DNA from: Candidatus Uhrbacteria bacterium
Lineage (GTDB): Bacteria; Patescibacteriota; Patescibacteriia; UBA9934; GWF2-40-263
DNA length: 21,955 bases
NCBI GenBank assembly: GCA_003511125.1
Contig: DOJV01000063.1
Coordinates: 1 to 21,955, forward strand
Direction: 5' to 3'
The position numbers were made by a program, and so were the translations under genes. The notes under the pieces are model-generated. The model saw nothing but the letters and a program-made list of their open reading frames with translations, was not told the DNA's origin and made no database searches. Of this stretch, positions 1-5,246 are shown one piece after another; the stretch's first letter is position 1; each line of letters opens with the position of its first letter.

Positions 1-144
1 CAAATCAGCGGCCGCGCTGACCTTGATTTTGAAGACGAAGTCAGGTTAGATACATATTATATCGCACACTGGAGCCCTTGGCTGGATTTATCAATTTTGG
101 TTCGGACTCCGTTGGTAGTGATTTTTCGCAAAGGGGCGTATTAA
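1..144 (+). CDS. Bacterial sugar transferase, C-terminal end (partial)
   Basis: The first frame is open from base 1 to a TAA at 142-144 and gives 47 residues. It matches the C-terminal block of the polyprenyl-phosphate sugar-phosphate transferases (bacterial sugar transferase family, WbaP/UGP type): QISGRADLDF, then LDTYYI, HWSPWLDLSIL and RTPLVV, ending in GAY, each as expected for that family. These membrane enzymes move a sugar phosphate from a nucleotide sugar to undecaprenyl phosphate on the cytoplasmic face, starting a repeat unit of exopolysaccharide or O-antigen type. The N-terminal membrane helices and most of the catalytic domain lie outside the window. It is followed after three bases by the GxxExxY cassette and then by a glycosyltransferase, which fits a surface-polysaccharide operon. 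Substrate sugar cannot be told from this piece. Confidence 0.85.
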   Translation, partial: QISGRADLDFEDEVRLDTYYIAHWSPWLDLSILVRTPLVVIFRKGAY

Positions 145-208
145 TCTGGGGGGTCTAATCTACAAATTGGTTTCTACCAATCTACCAATCTACAAATTTG
201 CTGCAAAT

Positions 209-610
209 ATGACGAAATCGGAAAGCGAGCTAATTTATCCAGAAGATAGCTATAAAATTGTCGGATGTGCTTATGAAGTTTTTAATTCAATTGGTCCGGG
301 GCATTTAGAAAAAACTTACGAAAAGGCTTTGGCTGTAAAATTTAAAAAAGAGGGTATCCGATTTCAAGAACAAGTTTATGTCCCAGTAATTTACGAAGGA
401 CAAAATGTTGGAAAGAATTTTTTTGATTTTTTGATTGATAATAAAATAGTCGTGGAATTAAAATGTGGAGAGAATTTTACCAGGTCTCACTTCCAGCAGG
501 TTCAAAAATATTTGGCAGCCAAAAAATTAAAGTTAGCTATTTTACTAACCTTTAAAAAAGACGGAGTAAAAACCCAAAGAGTATTAAATAATTTCTCCAA
601 CCAAAATTAG
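209..610 (+). CDS. GxxExxY protein (PD-(D/E)XK-like nuclease fold)
   Basis: A 133-aa protein of the GxxExxY family. The signature is G31-H-L-E34-K-T-Y37, preceded by the usual helix ending VFNSIGPG. It is followed by a strand-rich core with D73 in FFDFLI and E83-x-K85 in VVELK, the arrangement of a PD-(D/E)XK nuclease active site. C-terminal AAKKLKLAILLTF is also typical. The family's function is not established; nuclease activity is inferred from the fold. I start at ATG 209 rather than the ATG at 167, because 167 lies in the cassette's terminal repeat and the extra residues come from the tandem words CTACCAAT. The stop TAG at 608-610 is the first three bases of an 11-bp tandem repeat. Confidence 0.85.
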   Translation: MTKSESELIYPEDSYKIVGCAYEVFNSIGPGHLEKTYEKALAVKFKKEGIRFQEQVYVPVIYEGQNVGKNFFDFLIDNKIVVELKCGENFTRSHFQQVQKYLAAKKLKLAILLTFKKDGVKTQRVLNNFSNQN

Positions 611-640
611 TAGACAATTAGTAGACAATTAGTAGATTTG
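608..640 (+). repeat. 11-bp tandem repeat TAGTAGACAAT
   Basis: TAGTAGACAAT occurs at 608-618 and 619-629, followed by a degenerate third unit, TAGTAGATTTG, at 630-640. The first unit includes the stop codon of the GxxExxY gene. The array is part of the right arm of the cassette, and its reverse complement resembles the left arm words at 160-200. Confidence 0.8.
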
Positions 641-665
641 TAGATTAGTAACAAATTTGTATATT
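638..665 (+). promoter_or_regulatory. Possible outward promoter in right end of cassette
   Basis: TTGTAG (638-643), a 16-base gap and TATATT (660-665) form a sigma70-like candidate pointing at the glycosyltransferase start at 687. The -10 matches five of six consensus bases but the -35 only three. The predicted start would fall about 15 bases before the ATG. The site lies inside the cassette repeat, so the element could itself drive the downstream gene. Confidence 0.3.
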
Positions 666-686
666 AGACCCCCCAAGATAAACAAC

Positions 687-1793
687 ATGAAACTCGCATT
701 AGTCCACGACCACCTAATCCAAGACGGCGGAGCCGAAAAAGTGCTTCGGGTTTTTCATGATATTTGGCCCAAGGCACCGACTTACGCTTTGTATTTTGAT
801 AAAAAATCTTTTCCGGATTTTGTCAATAAAACAATCCGAACTTCGTTCTTACAAAAAATGCCGCTGGCCCGAAAAAAATTCCAGTGGTATCTGGCCCTAA
901 TGCCGGCGGCTACCGAAAGTCATAATTTATCTGATTACAACATCGTCGTCTCGAGCTCGAGTGCTTTTAGTAAAGGAGTTATCACCCAACCGGGCACGGT
1001 TCATATTTGTTACTGTCACACACCAACCCGCTATCTTTGGAGTGACACTCATAGTTATGTTTCCGAACTCCGCGCCCCCTGGTGGGCCAAGGCAGTTTTG
1101 CCGCCCGTCCTCTCCCACCTGCGAATATGGGATAAAACCGCGGCCGAACGCGTAGATCTTTTTGTGGCCAACTCTAAAACCGTCCAAGAGCGCATTAAAA
1201 AATTTTATGGTCGCAAATCAATAATTATTTATCCGCCAGTTGAGACCGAAGATTTTTACATTAGTTCTGATCCAAAAAATTATTTTCTAGTCGGCGGCCG
1301 TTTGGTACCTTACAAACGTTACGACTTGGTCATCGAAGCTTTTAACAAAACCGGTTTACCACTCAAAATTTTCGGCACCGGCCCGATCGAAGCTGACCTC
1401 AAAAAAACTGCCAAGTCAAACATTGAATTCCTCGGTCGAGTTTCTGACGAAGAACGAATCAAACTTTACGCCAATTGTCGTGCCTTCATCCACCCACAAG
1501 AAGAAGACTTCGGTATCACCCAAGTCGAAGCCATGGCCGCCGGCCGCCCGGTTATTGCTTATCGCAAAGGCGGCGCCACCGAAACTATTATCGATGGTGT
1601 CACTGGCGAATTTTTCGACGAACAAAGCTGGGAAGAATTAGCCGATCATTTAATTCGTTTTGAAGACGAAAAATTTTGTCCGGAAGTTATTCGCGAGCAT
1701 GCGCAGAAGTTTGGGGTAGAGAGGTTTAAGAGAGAGATGGTGGAATTGGTGGAGAATTTTGATGCGACCTCCCCCAGGCCCCCTCCTTGTTAA
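687..1793 (+). CDS. Glycosyltransferase family 4 (mannosyltransferase-like)
   Basis: A 368-aa GT4 (GT-B fold) enzyme. The N-terminal domain opens with KLALVHDHLIQDGGAEKVL, has ISSSSAFSKGVI-type sequence, and contains ICYCHTPTRYLW, a block seen in WbaZ-like mannosyltransferases. The C-terminal nucleotide-sugar domain has VGGRLVPYKRYDLVIEAF, GTGP, and the E-x7-E region FIHPQEEDFGITQVEAMAAGRPVIA. It probably adds a hexose to the lipid-linked oligosaccharide on the cytoplasmic side. I start at ATG 687 (MKLALVHD); the in-frame ATG at 657 is inside the cassette's inverted repeat. The last ten residues (DATSPRPPPC) are encoded by the left terminus of the following DUF559 cassette, so the native C-terminus seems to have been replaced. 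Donor and acceptor are unknown. Confidence 0.9.
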   Translation: MKLALVHDHLIQDGGAEKVLRVFHDIWPKAPTYALYFDKKSFPDFVNKTIRTSFLQKMPLARKKFQWYLALMPAATESHNLSDYNIVVSSSSAFSKGVITQPGTVHICYCHTPTRYLWSDTHSYVSELRAPWWAKAVLPPVLSHLRIWDKTAAERVDLFVANSKTVQERIKKFYGRKSIIIYPPVETEDFYISSDPKNYFLVGGRLVPYKRYDLVIEAFNKTGLPLKIFGTGPIEADLKKTAKSNIEFLGRVSDEERIKLYANCRAFIHPQEEDFGITQVEAMAAGRPVIAYRKGGATETIIDGVTGEFFDEQSWEELADHLIRFEDEKFCPEVIREHAQKFGVERFKREMVELVENFDATSPRPPPC

Positions 1794-1802
1794 GGGAGGG
1801 GG
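1779..1802. repeat. C/G-rich terminal hairpin, left copy
   Basis: CCCCCTCCTT, then a short loop, then a G-rich arm AAGGGAGGGGG: a stem that overlaps the stop codon (1791-1793) of the upstream glycosyltransferase. An almost identical hairpin in inverted orientation lies at 2425-2448. Confidence 0.75.
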
Positions 1803-1822
1803 GTGACGCAATTTTTTTATTT

Positions 1823-2236
1823 ATGACGAAGCTTTATAATTTGGAATATTTAAAAGATTTGCGACGACAGTTAAGAAACAGTTCTACAAATGCCGAAAGT
1901 GTTTTGTGGCAGTATTTGAAAGGTGAACAGCTGGGAATGAAATTTCGTAGACAAACTAGCATTGGCAGATATATCGTGGATTTTTGTTGCAAGAACGAAA
2001 AATTAATTATCGAACTCGAAGGAGAAATTCACGAACACCCCGATGTCGCCGAGTACGATGAGGAACGTGAGATTTATCTTAAAAGTCTTGGTTTCAAAAT
2101 CATCTTTTTCAAAAACCAAGAAGTTATAGAAAACCCCAAGTTGGTTGTAGAAAAAATTAAAAAGTTTTTGGAAAATAGTCAACTACCACCGACTTCGTCG
2201 GTGGCTTGTTGGTTGGATAAGAGCTACGCTCATTGA
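1823..2236 (+). CDS. DUF559 domain endonuclease-like protein (Vsr-like fold)
   Basis: A 137-aa protein of the DUF559 family, which shares the PD-(D/E)XK fold of very-short-patch repair endonucleases. Visible family blocks are TNAESVLWQYLKG with E25, KFRRQ at 40-44, YIVDFCC with D53, and E64-L-E-G-E-I-H70, followed by E-R-x-x-Y-L and LGFKIIFF. The canonical motif is ELDGxxH; here the middle Asp is Glu, so a catalytic carboxylate is conservatively changed. I start at ATG 1823 (MTKLYN), since the earlier in-frame ATG at 1787 is in the terminal hairpin. The domain ends near residue 116; the remaining tail is encoded by hairpin sequence (2186-2204) and is probably not functional. It lies in an inverted-repeat cassette, as DUF559 genes often stand alone without other repair genes. 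Biological role unknown. Confidence 0.88.
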   Translation: MTKLYNLEYLKDLRRQLRNSSTNAESVLWQYLKGEQLGMKFRRQTSIGRYIVDFCCKNEKLIIELEGEIHEHPDVAEYDEEREIYLKSLGFKIIFFKNQEVIENPKLVVEKIKKFLENSQLPPTSSVACWLDKSYAH

Positions 2237-2328
2237 ATCGGTTGGTTGGTTGTTGGTTTTTTGGCATATCGGAATCGAGCAAGGACTTCGTCTTAAATGG
2301 AAACCGTTGCCGGCTTCGCCGGCGGTTT
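2186..2328. repeat. Cluster of small triloop hairpins
   Basis: Four short inverted repeats follow one another. CCACCGAC-TTC-GTCGGTGG is at 2186-2204, GAGC-TAC-GCTC at 2221-2231, GAC-TTC-GTC at 2284-2292, and GCCGGC-TTC-GCCGGC (flanked by AAACC/GGTTT) at 2301-2328. Three use the same TTC loop. The first lies in the end of the DUF559 gene. None is followed by a T run, so they are not obvious terminators. A two-tier G-rich stretch (GG at 2240, 2244, 2248, 2255) lies between them. Confidence 0.6.
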
Positions 2329-2424
2329 ATTGCGGGAATTAATATAAATTCGAATTAGTCGTTTGACTCAACCCCACCCCGACCATCCCCCTACCGAAAA
2401 TGAAGGGAAAACCCAATCGTGTTT

Positions 2425-2448
2425 CCCCCTACCTTACCAAGGAGGGGG
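2425..2448. repeat. C/G-rich terminal hairpin, right copy
   Basis: CCCCCTACCTT, loop, then AAGGAGGGGG. It is the inverted counterpart of 1779-1802 and marks the right inner end of the DUF559 cassette. Confidence 0.75.
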
Positions 2449-2459
2449 ACCTTGCTGTG

Positions 2460-2490
2460 CCGGCCATAGCTCGCCTCGAGCGACGGCCGG
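2460..2490. repeat. REP-like palindrome, copy 1
   Basis: Stem CCGGCC, internal loop ATA, stem GCTCG, loop CCT, stem CGAGC, internal loop GAC, stem GGCCGG. The same plan (CC-ATA-GCTC...GAGC-GA(A/C)-GG) recurs at 15699-15729 with different stem bases, so pairing is kept while sequence changes. It splits the right terminus of the DUF559 cassette between the inner hairpin and the GGGGGAGGTCG end. Confidence 0.65.
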
Positions 2491-2519
2491 GGGAGGTCGA
2501 ACACCCAAAACCAACCCAA

Positions 2520-2543
2520 AGGACCCTCGTCCTCTTTTTTTTT
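2520..2543 (+). terminator. Intrinsic terminator before GC-rich orphan gene A
   Basis: Stem AGGAC (2520-2524), loop CCTC, stem GTCCT (2529-2533), one C, then nine T residues (2535-2543). The stem is short but the T run is long. It would end transcripts from the glycosyltransferase/DUF559 side just before the promoter at 2563. Confidence 0.45.
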
Positions 2544-2562
2544 ACCCAAACCCAGCCAACCA

Positions 2563-2591
2563 TTGACAAAATCCCTAAAATATAGTATCCT
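2563..2591 (+). promoter_or_regulatory. Sigma70-type promoter of gene A
   Basis: TTGACA (2563-2568), a 17-base spacer, and TATCCT (2586-2591). The -35 is perfect and the spacing ideal. Predicted transcription start is near 2598, leaving a leader of about 194 bases. The word AACCATTGACA around the -35 also occurs at the promoter of the second GC-rich gene (5206). Confidence 0.75.
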
Positions 2592-2597
2592 AAACCG

Positions 2598-2791
2598 TAA
2601 TTTGGCTGCAGAAAAAACCCGATTATTACCAATAATCAGGCCTTTCCTTCATCCAAACAGTCGCGGGGCTTGGGCGCAAGATTCGGCCGGTTCAGGCTGA
2701 CTTGCGGCATAACGCTTTACCCACGCGATCGGGCTGTTTGTATACACCAGGCCTTGGTGCTCATGTGTGAGACCGAGCCAAAGGAGGTTGT
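2598..2791 (+). promoter_or_regulatory. Structured GC-rich leader of gene A
   Basis: No open frame with a ribosome site is seen. Inverted repeats include GATTATT-ACC-AATAATC near 2621-2637, a long-range pairing of AAACAG plus TCGCG (from 2657) with CGCGA and CTGTTT (to 2741), and CACCA-GGCCT-TGGTG near 2746-2760. A strong Shine-Dalgarno AAAGGAGG sits a few bases before ATG 2792. I recognise no known riboswitch class. The leader shares the raised GC of the gene it precedes. Confidence 0.4.
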
Positions 2792-3943
2792 ATGAAGGAG
2801 AAGATCAAGAACGCGGCTTACCACGCCGCCAAGACCATGTTCGGCATCGTCGTCAACACAGCGTTCATCGTCGTCATCGGGGTCACGGTCGTATCCGTGA
2901 TCGGTGAGGATGTGAACAAATCGTCCTTGCTGGTCATCGGATCCGCTGCCGTGGTGGTGGTATCAACCATCATCAAGCAGATCAAGCTCGCCAACGCGAT
3001 CCGGCAAAACAAGGACCAGGTCGCCGAGTTCAACACCAAGCTCGCCCAGAGCGATGAGCTCTGCAGAGGCGTCGAGACCCACGCCCAAGCGGACAAGTTG
3101 GTTCTCGAGTACAGGGTCCGTGGACTCCAAGACATCCTGGAAAACCTGCTGGGCCACGTCCCCCAGGCCCCAGCGCGGAGTGACTCCAAAGACCCAGAGG
3201 ATGATCATTTCCAAACCTTCCTCACGTTGGTCAAAGAGCGTGTGAACGCGCTCCGAAGGGTACAGAACCTGGCCGTCAGGCTGACCACCTTCAAGGAAGA
3301 AGACGTGAGGCGGCAGGCCAACGGCCCCATGGACCCCAAGGTCTTCGAGAAGGTCCTGCGCCTGCTCCAGTATTACAACATGATGCTGGCCAGCGTGGGT
3401 CCGGCTCTCGGCGTCGGCGGCCCACCGCTGCTCTCGGACGACGAAAAGCGACACGAAGCCTTTAGGGCAAGACTCCAGGAGGTCGTCCAACGAATCAACC
3501 TCACGACCGTCGCCCGCCTGGAGCGCGAGGTCGCGGAACTTCACCAAAACGAGGCCGAATCAATGTGCGGCCTGGCCTGCGCACTCTACCTCCTGCGCCC
3601 TGAAAAGCGCGTCGAGGAAATGAGCGAAACAGAGCTCCGCGCCGTCCTGCTTGATCTCGTCAAAGAGCTGAAGCAGATGCGCCTGAATGCGGCTCGCTTC
3701 CTTGTCGAGGCCTTGGGCAAACCAGGCGTCTCGCTCGAGACGATCCTGGCCACCGCTGAAAAAAAAGAGGTCTCGCGCCTGACCGTGCGCGCGGCCATCT
3801 CCGAGGCTGTCGACGAAGCCCTCAACTCGAGGAAACTGATCGGCACAGACCAGGCCGCGGACCACCCGCAGATGCGCGAACTCGTACACCTGTGTCTGGT
3901 CCAGCCCCCGCCCGACTCCACCAACCAGGCCACCTCGGCCTAG
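2792..3943 (+). CDS. GC-rich orphan gene A: two-TM coiled-coil protein
   Basis: A 383-aa protein I do not recognise. Two hydrophobic helices lie at about residues 16-39 (TMFGIVVNTAFIVVIGV...) and 44-62 (SLLVIGSAAVVVVSTII). They are followed by a charged, helix-rich cytoplasmic part from 65 onward with coiled-coil character (KQIKLANAIRQNKDQVAEFNTKL; later ARLEREVAELHQNEAE) and a Pro-rich tail. No catalytic motif is apparent. Codon use differs sharply from neighbours: third positions are mostly C or G, and Lys is mostly AAG where adjacent genes use AAA. It has its own TTGACA promoter, a strong AAAGGAGG site and a 12-bp-stem terminator, so it is a self-contained unit inserted between two glycosyltransferase genes. 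This may reflect transfer from a GC-rich donor or strong translational selection. Compare gene B at 5426. Function unknown. Confidence 0.8.
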   Translation: MKEKIKNAAYHAAKTMFGIVVNTAFIVVIGVTVVSVIGEDVNKSSLLVIGSAAVVVVSTIIKQIKLANAIRQNKDQVAEFNTKLAQSDELCRGVETHAQADKLVLEYRVRGLQDILENLLGHVPQAPARSDSKDPEDDHFQTFLTLVKERVNALRRVQNLAVRLTTFKEEDVRRQANGPMDPKVFEKVLRLLQYYNMMLASVGPALGVGGPPLLSDDEKRHEAFRARLQEVVQRINLTTVARLEREVAELHQNEAESMCGLACALYLLRPEKRVEEMSETELRAVLLDLVKELKQMRLNAARFLVEALGKPGVSLETILATAEKKEVSRLTVRAAISEAVDEALNSRKLIGTDQAADHPQMRELVHLCLVQPPPDSTNQATSA

Positions 3944-3961
3944 TCGCCACAACCTCCACCG

Positions 3962-4009
3962 GCCGTCGGCAGCATCCGCAAGGAAGCTGTCGGCGGCTGT
4001 ATTTTTTTA
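3962..4009 (+). terminator. Intrinsic terminator of gene A
   Basis: A 12-bp stem, GCCGTCGGCAGC (3962-3973) with GCTGTCGGCGGC (3986-3997), uninterrupted if two G-U pairs are allowed, with a 12-base loop, followed by TGTA and seven T residues (4002-4008). It sits directly before the next promoter. Confidence 0.88.
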
Positions 4010-4033
4010 TCAGCTGGTCAAAAAAACAGATGT

Positions 4034-4042
4034 TGGTATAAT
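4034..4042 (+). promoter_or_regulatory. Extended -10 promoter of second glycosyltransferase
   Basis: TGG-TATAAT at 4034-4042 fits the extended -10 pattern (TGN before a perfect TATAAT). The -35 is poor (TGGTCA at 4015-4020, 16 bases away), as is common with extended -10 sites. Predicted start is near 4049. The leader to ATG 4071 is about 22 bases, C-rich, and contains no Shine-Dalgarno. Confidence 0.65.
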
Positions 4043-4070
4043 CGAAACACCACCCCACCCTCAGCCCCCT

Positions 4071-5246
4071 ATGTCCACCATCATCGACATCCGCCACCTA
4101 ACCAAACCCAACCCCAGCGGCGTTGGCCAATACACCCTTGAACTCCTCAAGGCCCTTTTTGAATTAGACACAAAAAACGAATATTTGCTTTTCTCGAGCG
4201 GTTCAAATCGAGTTCTTGAAAACCTGCCGATTTTTGATAAACCGAATGTTCGACAATTTCATCTAAAAATTCCGAATAAAATTTTGAACACCTCCTTGCT
4301 CGCCAGCGGCCGACCAAGGCTTGATGAGTTAATGCAAAAATATTTTGCCGGTGATAAAAAACCGCTTTTCTTTTTTCCTAACCTGAACATTATTTCTCTT
4401 TCACCGAACACGAATTATGTTTTGACCTTGCACGATTTATCTTTTGAAATTTTTCCCGAGCTATACGAGCCAAAAGCTCGCCTCTGGCATCGCTTAACTC
4501 GAGCTCGAGCTTTGGCGCAAAACGCTCGAGCGATAATTGTCCCGTCAAAATCCGCGGCTCATGATGTTAATTTTATTTTCGGCGTGCCGCAAGAAAAAAT
4601 CTTTGTCGTGCCGCACGGAGTTGATTCGAAATTTTCGCCAAAAATCGAAGCGCGAGATTTTGGAGTCAAGTCAAAATATCATTTACCGAAAAAATTCGCC
4701 CTGTTTGTGGGCACACTTGAACCGCGAAAAAATATTTCTTTGATGATCGAGGCGGTCCAAAAATACCGCCGAGAAACTGGCGATGATCTGCGGTTGGTTT
4801 TGGTTGGTAAATCAAACAAACACATTGCCGTCACCACCACCGTAGAGACGTTGCATTGCAACGTCTCTACGGTGACGACAACACGGTTGGGTTATGTTTG
4901 TCCGCAAGATTTGCCAGCCATCTACCGCCTCGCATCGGTCACATTATTTCCTTCACTCTATGAAGGTTTTGGCCTGCCGATCGTCGAATCCATGGCCAGC
5001 GGCACGCCGGTCATTACGAGCAATACCTCGTCCATGCCCGAGGTCGGCGGCCGCGCGGCGATTTATGTTGATCCATATAACGCGAATGATTTGACGGCGG
5101 CGTTGCGAGAATTATTTGGTTCTCCGGAATTACAGAAACAAAAAATCGAAGCCGGGTTGGAACGGGCGCGAGATTTTTCGTGGAAAAAAGCAGCCGAGCA
5201 AACCATTGACATTTTCACAAAAATAAGAAATAATAGCGCGTCCTGA
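4071..5246 (+). CDS. Glycosyltransferase family 4
   Basis: A 391-aa GT4 enzyme. N-terminal domain: IIDIRHLTKPNPSGVGQYTLELL, the glycine-rich acceptor-side loop, then TLHDLSFEIFPE and IIVPSKSAAHDV. C-terminal donor domain: FALFVGTLEPRKNISLMIEAV, LVLVGK, GYVCPQDLPAIYRLA, then FPSLYEGFGLPIVESMASGTPVITSN with the two conserved Glu, and SMPEVGGRAAIYVDP. It most resembles mannosyl- or glucosyltransferases of polysaccharide loci; the sugar is not determinable. Between LVLVGK and GYV the usual helix is replaced by a Thr/Val-rich stretch encoded by a perfect palindrome (4838-4874), inserted without breaking the frame. It has its own promoter and no ribosome binding site. Its last codons contain the promoter of the next gene. 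Confidence 0.9.
   Translation: MSTIIDIRHLTKPNPSGVGQYTLELLKALFELDTKNEYLLFSSGSNRVLENLPIFDKPNVRQFHLKIPNKILNTSLLASGRPRLDELMQKYFAGDKKPLFFFPNLNIISLSPNTNYVLTLHDLSFEIFPELYEPKARLWHRLTRARALAQNARAIIVPSKSAAHDVNFIFGVPQEKIFVVPHGVDSKFSPKIEARDFGVKSKYHLPKKFALFVGTLEPRKNISLMIEAVQKYRRETGDDLRLVLVGKSNKHIAVTTTVETLHCNVSTVTTTRLGYVCPQDLPAIYRLASVTLFPSLYEGFGLPIVESMASGTPVITSNTSSMPEVGGRAAIYVDPYNANDLTAALRELFGSPELQKQKIEAGLERARDFSWKKAAEQTIDIFTKIRNNSAS
4838..4874. repeat. Perfect palindromic repeat inside glycosyltransferase gene
   Basis: CACCGTAGAGACGTTGCA (4838-4855), a single T, then its exact reverse complement (4857-4874): 18-bp arms with a one-base centre. The GTAGAGACG...CGTCTCTAC core is of a type I recall as interspersed palindromes in several bacterial groups, from memory only. 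It is read in frame and encodes part of VETLHCNVSTV. Confidence 0.9.
5206..5234 (+). promoter_or_regulatory. Sigma70-type promoter of gene B, inside preceding gene
   Basis: TTGACA (5206-5211), a 17-base spacer and AATAAT (5229-5234), all within the last codons of the glycosyltransferase. Predicted start is near 5241, giving a leader of about 185 bases. The layout is the same as at gene A, including the shared word AACCATTGACA. Confidence 0.65.

Larger units (their letters stand above)
148..674. mobile_element. Inverted-repeat cassette carrying a GxxExxY gene
   Basis: The left end starts GGGGGGTCTAAT at 148 and continues TACAAATT. The right end, read on the minus strand from 674, starts GGGGGGTCTAAT and continues ATACAAATTTG, so about 20 of 21 terminal bases match in inverted orientation. 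Inside both ends are further mirrored short repeats built from CTAC(C/A)AAT-like words (left 160-200, right 608-660). One gene fills the interior. No transposase and no clear target duplication is visible. The element occupies exactly the gap between the sugar transferase stop (144) and the glycosyltransferase start (687). This looks like a small non-autonomous or self-encoded mobile cassette; that reading is inference from the symmetry. Confidence 0.6.
1765..2499. mobile_element. Inverted-repeat cassette carrying a DUF559 nuclease gene
   Basis: CGACCTCCCCC at 1765-1775 reappears inverted at 2489-2499 (GGGGGAGGTCG). Just inside each lies a hairpin of the same design: 1779-1802 (CCCCCTCCTT, loop, then a G-rich arm) and 2425-2448 (CCCCCTACCTT, loop, AAGGAGGGGG). 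The two ends are therefore inverted copies, except that the right copy is split by a separate palindrome at 2460-2490. One DUF559 gene lies inside. There is no transposase. I infer a small mobile unit; the boundaries are those of the repeats and no target duplication was found. Confidence 0.55.
2237..2519. other. Intergenic stretch between DUF559 gene and terminator
   Basis: No coding sequence is supported here. Open frames in this stretch are low-complexity and C-rich, with no ribosome binding site. It holds part of the triloop hairpin cluster, a C-rich tract near 2369-2395 (runs of four and five C), the right hairpin and terminus of the DUF559 cassette, and the palindrome at 2460-2490. Confidence 0.6.

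Noticed and set aside
608..640. CRISPR-like array of short repeats
   Set aside because: The units are 11 bases, directly adjacent without spacers and degenerate; there are no cas genes.
657..686. Upstream ATG as start of the first glycosyltransferase
   Set aside because: It lies in the terminal inverted repeat of the GxxExxY cassette, and homologous GT4 proteins begin at MKLALVHDH.
2301..2328. GCCGGC-TTC-GCCGGC hairpin as intrinsic terminator
   Set aside because: The stem is strong but followed by only three T residues; the better candidate is at 2520-2543.
148..2499. Composite transposon bounded by both nuclease cassettes
   Set aside because: The termini of the two cassettes are unrelated in sequence, and the glycosyltransferase between them fits the host locus in codon use and function.
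2363..2566. Small plus-strand open frame rich in Pro
   Set aside because: It runs through cassette termini, a palindrome and a terminator, has low complexity and no ribosome site.
2963..3547. Long antisense open frame opposite gene A
   Set aside because: Long antisense frames are expected opposite GC-rich codons; the sense gene has promoter, Shine-Dalgarno and terminator, the antisense frame has none.
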